The notes under the pieces are model-generated. The model had not been told where the DNA came from. It saw only the letters and a list, made by a program, of their open reading frames with translations, and made no database searches. Made by a program: the position numbers and the translations under genes. From Rhodospirillales bacterium (GTDB lineage Bacteria; Pseudomonadota; Alphaproteobacteria; Rhodospirillales; Defluviicoccaceae), in the NCBI GenBank assembly GCA_016712595.1, contig JADJQT010000010.1, positions 1 to 21,233 of the forward strand: 21,233 nt of DNA, written 5' to 3'. Below, in pieces: positions 17,026 to 21,233 of this stretch (the first letter of the stretch is position 1; each line of letters opens with the position of its first letter).

Positions 17026-18213
17026 TTACGTGATCAGCGAAACGCGATTGCCCGGATGCCGCTCAAGGCGGCCCGCCAATTCCCACTCCAACAGAATTGT
17101 CGAGATCAGGCCCGGCGACAATTGGCAGGTGCGGATGATTTCGTCAACCGCAACCGGCGTCGGCGAGAGCGTTTCGGCAACCGCCCGACGCGCCGCGTCG
17201 GGCGGATCCGCATCGATGCCCGTTCGCAACGGGCTCTTGGCATGGGCGGGCGGAGGCGTCGAAGCGGGGGCGACCGCGATCGGCGGGCGACTCGCATCGC
17301 TCGCCATCGCCGCAGGTCGCGGTATGCGAGGCGCCGCCGGCGCCGGGAGAACCGCCAGAATATCGGCGATGGATTCGGTCAAGGTGGCGCCGTGGCGGAT
17401 CAACTCGTTGCAACCGCGCGCGCGCGGATCGCGCGGCGAGCCGGGGACGGCGAAGACCTCGCGCCCCTGCTCGCCGGCCATGCGCGCGGTGATCAGCGAG
17501 CCGGACCGCAGGTTGGCCTCGACGACGACGACGCCGCGCGCGAGGCCGGAGATCAGCCGGTTGCGGCGGGGGAAATGGCGCGCCTGGGGCGCCATGCCGG
17601 GCGGTGCCTCGGCGATGATTGCCCCGCTCTCCTTGATGCGGGCGTAAAGATCCTGATGTTCCTGCGGATAGCAGACGTCGACGCCGCCCGCCAGAACCGC
17701 GATCGTGCCGTAGGGAAGCGCCGCGCGATGCGCTTCGCCGTCGATGCCACGGGCGAGGCCGGAAACGACGACGAAGCCGGCGGCGCCGAGATCGCGGGCG
17801 AGTTCCGCGGCTGTGTGCCTTCCGTTCAGCGAGGCGTTGCGGCTGCCGACGACGGCCATGGCGGCGGCGGTGAGCAGGCCGGCGTCGCCGATCAGCGCGA
17901 CGCTCGCCGGGGCATCGTCGATCGCCGCCAGCAGGGGCGGGTAGTCGGCATCGCCGCAGATGATCAGCCGCGCACCGCAAGCGCGGAGCGACTCCATCTC
18001 CGCTTGTGCCCGGGCGGGCGGGCAGATCCGCACGGAGCCGCGCCGGCCGCCGCGCCGGGCGAGATCGGGCAGCGCGGCGAGGGCCTCGCCTGCCGAGCCA
18101 TAGCGTTCGATCAATCGGCGGAAGGTGATCGGCCCGACGTTCTCGCTGCGGATCAGGCGCAGACGGTCGAGCCGTTCGGTTTCGCTGAGGCTGGGCATGG
18201 CGCGATCAGACAT
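17026..18213 (-). CDS. dprA: DNA-processing protein DprA
   Basis: DprA binds single-stranded DNA entering during natural transformation and loads RecA on it; many non-transforming bacteria keep it too. The intact frame gives 395 residues from the ATG at 18213, with an N-terminal helix-hairpin region (RLIRSENVGPITFRRLIERY). The Rossmann core has AVVGSRNASLNGRHTAAELA, VVSGLARGIDGEAHRAAL, AVLAGGVDVCYPQEHQDLY, FPRRNRLISGLARGVVVVEA and SGSLITARMAGEQGREVFAV. A Pro/Ala-rich linker is followed by a C-terminal winged helix (VDEIIRTCQLSPGLISTILL). The frame is open further upstream, but MSDRAMPSLSE is the best start by family comparison. It is first in the operon with topA 17 bases downstream. Confidence 0.95.
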   Translation of the reverse strand: MSDRAMPSLSETERLDRLRLIRSENVGPITFRRLIERYGSAGEALAALPDLARRGGRRGSVRICPPARAQAEMESLRACGARLIICGDADYPPLLAAIDDAPASVALIGDAGLLTAAAMAVVGSRNASLNGRHTAAELARDLGAAGFVVVSGLARGIDGEAHRAALPYGTIAVLAGGVDVCYPQEHQDLYARIKESGAIIAEAPPGMAPQARHFPRRNRLISGLARGVVVVEANLRSGSLITARMAGEQGREVFAVPGSPRDPRARGCNELIRHGATLTESIADILAVLPAPAAPRIPRPAAMASDASRPPIAVAPASTPPPAHAKSPLRTGIDADPPDAARRAVAETLSPTPVAVDEIIRTCQLSPGLISTILLEWELAGRLERHPGNRVSLIT

Positions 18214-18364
18214 AACCCGAAAAGGGTAGTTTGAATGGGCCCGGGGATCAACGCCCGCGGCAACCGCCATCCGATCCGATCCGCGCCCACCGTCCCGCGC
18301 GCACTGGTGCTATCCTCGGGCGGTGTCGCGGTTTCAATTCCGCCCTTGATCGTTCCGTCGTAAT

Positions 18365-18390
18365 CCAACGCTTTATCCCATGTGCGTTGG
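18365..18390. repeat. 7-bp inverted repeat between herA and dprA
   Basis: CCAACGC (18365-18371) and GCGTTGG (18384-18390) are perfect reverse complements with a 12-base loop. On the plus strand TTTCTT follows. It lies in the 230-base gap between the herA stop and the dprA start, so it may end herA transcripts or be a protein site. No clear promoter for dprA was found in the gap. Confidence 0.35.
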
Positions 18391-18445
18391 TTTCTTGCGG
18401 CCACAAACGAACGTCCAAGGTGACGCTTAAACCGCAAAGGAGCCG

Positions 18446-20186
18446 TCAGGAGCGCGATTGGCTTCGAAGGCGTTCGACGGCTAACCGTATTGCCTCATCT
18501 TCCGGCTTGCGCATACCCCATTCCCTCCAAAAGTCACGCGTCGCACTGTCTGGCGTAATTCTTGGAATGTCGAGCTTAATGCGAGTCGGTAACAGGACAG
18601 CATCGCCCAGGAGCAAAGCCTCTCCAGTGTCAAGTAGCGGCAACATGGTTGTCAACCCAACAAGTGAATCCGGCACCAGCCGCTTTATCACGCCTTGATC
18701 TGTTTCATTAGTCAGACGCAATGCCAAAAAATTGTTGCACTGGCTCAGGATCGTTCGGCTAACATCCGAAGGGCGCTGGCTGACGACGACAAGCGAAAAT
18801 CCGTACTTACGGCCTTCCTTGGCAATTCTTTCGAACGAACCGAGAGCTTGGCGCTGAACGGCATCAGCATCATCCCTAACTGGCAGGTATAGGTGCGCTT
18901 CATCACACAGCAATGTAACGGGTGTACGCTTCTTTGCATCCATCCAAAATTGGACACTATAGAGAAGTCTGGCAAGCGTTCCTGTCACAACGGGTAGTAC
19001 GTCTGCTGGTACTTCTGAAAAATCGATGATCTTAATGCCGGAATCGCGTTCCGACCCAAGCAGTCCACGTATTTGAGCAGACAACCACTCGTATTTCATC
19101 GCCGTATCTGGCGGAGAAAACATAAATCCGTATCTTCTATCCTCTATCTTTGATTCCAGACGAGACAATAAGCGCGTTAATTTATCCTCCCAGTCCCCTT
19201 TAATGGGGCCTGATCTTCCAATTCATTTCGTTGTATTGTCACAGTGAAGTAATCCAATAAGTTTTTGAATTGCGTACGGAATTGGAGAGTCAACGGTAAA
19301 TGTCTTCTTGATTTCTTTCTTTTTCTCCGCATCGAGAGTGTCACCCTTTAGTGTCCGTACATGTGGTATAAATCGAGATGCCTGATTCGGTGCGTTTTGG
19401 TCATTTTCTATCTAATATCATGGACAACATCTCATCTCTATTAAGCAGCCAATAAGGCAGAAACAACACCTCATCGCCTGGTCTTTCGAGATCACCTGGG
19501 CCAGCAATGCGAAAGCGTCGCGCAGATCCGCCTGCGGTTCTATCAGCGAGGGTGCATACTCGCCGTGCATGTCAAAAACGATGATGTTTGGGAATTCTAG
19601 CTTCGCTGCCCGCTCCAAAACCAGCGCCACTAAGCCAGCTTTTCCGGAACCAGTGCTCCCGAGAATTGCAGCATGTCGTTGAGAAAGAATTTATCGCCGC
19701 TTGCAATCGCATCGGCGGACCGATCCGCAACAAATGTTCCGAGCTTTAATCGCTCATTTTACCAAAACCGGGCCGAGTATTCCCATAAACCGCTGAAGAT
19801 TAGCGCCTTCAATGACATAACAATCTCGATCGATCTGTGGAAAGCTATCAGCACCACGTTTAAAGGTATTTACCAGTTCCTTCGACTGTACGAAATGTGC
19901 CAATCAACACGCTAACGATGAAATCGGTAGAATCGCCGCCAATAGCGCCTTGATCTCCTGCTTCTTCAAGATCCGGCAATTCTTCTCGCATAGAGCGGGT
20001 GACGCGTTCCACCAATGCAATAAGATATTCGCGTTCGGTTATTCCGCGAATGGCAATCAATTGCCCAATGCCGATCCGAGTTAGGAGGAGGAGTTGGTGA
20101 CATCAATCGCAACGCGACTCGTGTCGACCGAAGCTTACTCTACCAATCCTGTCGATGTCGGCGAACTCAATCGCAGGTTGGGTCAT
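18446..20186 (-). pseudogene. HerA-type hexameric ATPase/helicase (DUF87) of a SIR2-HerA defence pair, frameshifted
   Basis: HerA proteins are FtsK-like hexameric ATPases; in SIR2-HerA systems HerA assembles with the SIR2 effector. The start MTQPAIEFADIDRIGRV (ATG at 20184-20186, with GGAGG ten bases ahead) is followed by VAIDVTNSS and RIGIGQLIAIRGITEREYLI (HAS-barrel). In changing frames come KLGTFVADRSADAIASGDKF, HAAILGSTGSGKAGLVAL (Walker A, 19637-19660), FPNIIVFDMHGEYAPSL, LFLPYWLLNRDEMLSMILDR, then a clean 240-residue C-terminal frame from 19168. That frame has DRRYGFMF, PVTLLCDEAHLYLP (Walker B, near 18900), SLVVVSQRPSDVSRTILSQC, NNFLALRLTNETDQGVIKRL and the TGA at 18446-18448. The whole corresponds to about 580 residues, the usual size. 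Six or more indels interrupt the N-terminal two thirds. Walker A ends GKA where GKS/GKT is expected. GC content is lower than in dprA. Confidence 0.88.
20183..20186 (-). promoter_or_regulatory. ATGA stop/start overlap coupling SIR2 to herA
   Basis: The minus-strand tetranucleotide ATGA contains the herA ATG (20184-20186) and the SIR2-gene TGA (20183-20185). A GGAGG inside the SIR2 coding end lies ten bases upstream of the ATG. This is the usual layout for two proteins made in fixed ratio for one complex. Confidence 0.75.
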
Positions 20187-21233
20187 GGTTCCAGTACCTC
20201 CGCGATAAAACAATCAAGGTCCCAAATGGCGAGGTCTGCGAGGAAAGATTCCTTCGTTCCCAAAAAAACTGACGATCCGGATCTACCTGCGGAGGACGCT
20301 TGCTGAACTGCTGTCACATTGGCGTACTGGCGAGCGAATTGCAGCGCCTTCTCTGAAAGGTTACGCGTCAGTATTAGAGTTGAGTGCCACTCATAATGCG
20401 ATTCCTCAGGTATGTTTCCAGATGGTCATCATTAAATCCGTAACCTAATACGAGGATTTTGTCTTGCTTTATCAATCGCATCATTGGCGCGCTCGCGGTG
20501 ACGATCAAATGGACTCTCGTATCCTCTACGGAGTTTATTTTATACCTGGCGTTATTATTAGGCGTGGTAACGCAAGATCCCCGGGATGACGGACGGGCTT
20601 TCCTTCGCGATAATACCAGTCAGACTACCGTGAGGTTTGAAGACATTCACGCGGTCACGGAAACGATACTGAACATTCCTACCGCCGAAGTGTAGCCTCC
20701 GAAAAAGCTAAGCCTGCTCTCTCTTTCTCGTTAAGCTCACCGGCGGGAACAACGAAGAGTGTGTCCCAACTAAAACCAACCTCTTAGACCCAGACTTCGA
20801 TTAGGCGATCATAATTCGTCGCTGACAACAGGGAATACCCTGTTGCTTGAGGCTCCACATGTTTGAGCAATCTTGAAAAAGGAAGCACACGTTATTTGAA
20901 AATACGTTAGCCAATATATCTAGCTCTCTTTGAGCGATCAGTTCTCCGGTGCTCTCAACTATCTTTGCTTCCAATTTCGGTGTTGGTGGTTTCTCATGTA
21001 ATTGCTGCCTCAAGTCCTTTCTTGAAAATAAGCAGCAACAGCAATTTCCGTCTTCCTCTACATCACCGGGGAGTTTGGCTCGAACGTGGCGTGGAGAAAT
21101 GCGCCGCCAGATCCCCCATCCCCGGGATTCCTTCAGCGACACGAGAGCCCCGATCAACCACGGTGACCAGATCCATCCCACAGATGATGCTGGAACGACT
21201 TCAACTTTAGATCGTGGAGTTCCAAGCGCCGCC
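20183..21233 (-). pseudogene. SIR2-domain protein, partner of HerA (5' end at or beyond window edge), frameshifted
   Basis: SIR2-domain effectors in antiphage systems hydrolyse NAD+ when phage infection is sensed. On the minus strand, in order: WLIGALVS and EGIPGMGDLAAHF near 21095-21160 (NAD-binding start, normally GAGxS), KLEAKIVESTGEL and IAQRELDILANVF, TNYDRLIEV at 20793-20819 (conserved Asn/Asp), GFSWDTLFVVPAGELNEKE, RVNVFKPHGSL near 20620-20650 (catalytic-type His), GYESPFDRHRERANDAIDKA, ILVLGYGFNDDHLETYLRN near 20403-20457, then LTRNLSEKALQFARQYANVT and the C-terminus KESFLADLAIWDLDCFIAEV-LEP. Its TGA (20183-20185) overlaps the herA ATG in ATGA, so the two are translationally coupled. 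The pieces lie in several frames, and the natural start is not certain. Length to the edge, about 350 residues, is close to a complete protein. Confidence 0.82.

Noticed and set aside
17056..18234. Long open plus-strand frame of about 390 codons
   Set aside because: Antisense to dprA; it has an Arg/Ala/Gly-rich composition with no recognisable domain.
20459..20695. Plus-strand frame of 78 codons with a hydrophobic segment
   Set aside because: Antisense to the SIR2 gene, where the KPHGS and GYGFNDDH motifs lie on the minus strand.
1..21233. CRISPR array, tRNA, rRNA, insertion sequence or integrase
   Set aside because: No regularly spaced repeats, no tRNA or rRNA signatures and no transposase or integrase motifs were seen by eye. 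The defence block has no visible mobility gene inside the window.

Overview
The window is high-GC DNA with alphaproteobacterial gene content and order, most consistent with a Rhodospirillales-like organism. This placement is an inference from the dprA-topA-rnr minus-strand operon and from the style of the Ohr, CorA and RidA proteins; there is no rRNA or other decisive marker. Two blocks, roughly 6.1-7.9 kb and 18.4-21.2 kb, look clearly less GC-rich by eye and carry accessory genes.

Layout. 1-1.6 kb: minus-strand shikimate dehydrogenase-like gene followed by a RidA-family gene, both frameshifted. 1.65-2.4 kb: plus-strand MDR (zinc-type) dehydrogenase that has lost its central segment. 2.5-3.6 kb: plus-strand zinc-ribbon plus HExxH metallopeptidase. 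3.7-5.2 kb: intact ohr, then corA. 5.3-5.8 kb: convergent META-domain (HslJ-like) lipoprotein. 6.1-7.0 kb: FRG-domain protein, followed by about 1 kb of unrecognised minus-strand fragments. 8.3-9.5 kb: LuxR-type regulator, divergent from a lipoprotein at 9.8-10.5 kb; between them lie a perfect CRP-type palindrome and a TATAAT box inside an inverted repeat. 10.9-18.2 kb: tightly spaced minus-strand operon dprA-topA-rnr-sialidase-like, ending in a hairpin plus T-run. 18.4-21.2 kb: a SIR2-HerA two-gene unit on the minus strand that runs off the right edge.

The most interesting content is the SIR2-HerA pair, an antiphage defence module of known type. It is recognisable from the SIR2 motifs TNYD, KPHGS and GYGFNDDH, from the HerA Walker A and Walker B regions, and from a 4-base ATGA stop/start overlap linking the two genes.

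Caveat: most genes here, including the essential topA, contain one or more apparent frameshifts, while ohr, rnr and dprA are intact. Because the damage reaches essential and accessory genes alike, sequencing or assembly error is the simplest explanation for most of it. In-frame product lengths are therefore unreliable. Broken genes are marked 'pseudogene' only in the sense that the frame is interrupted in the sequence as given.
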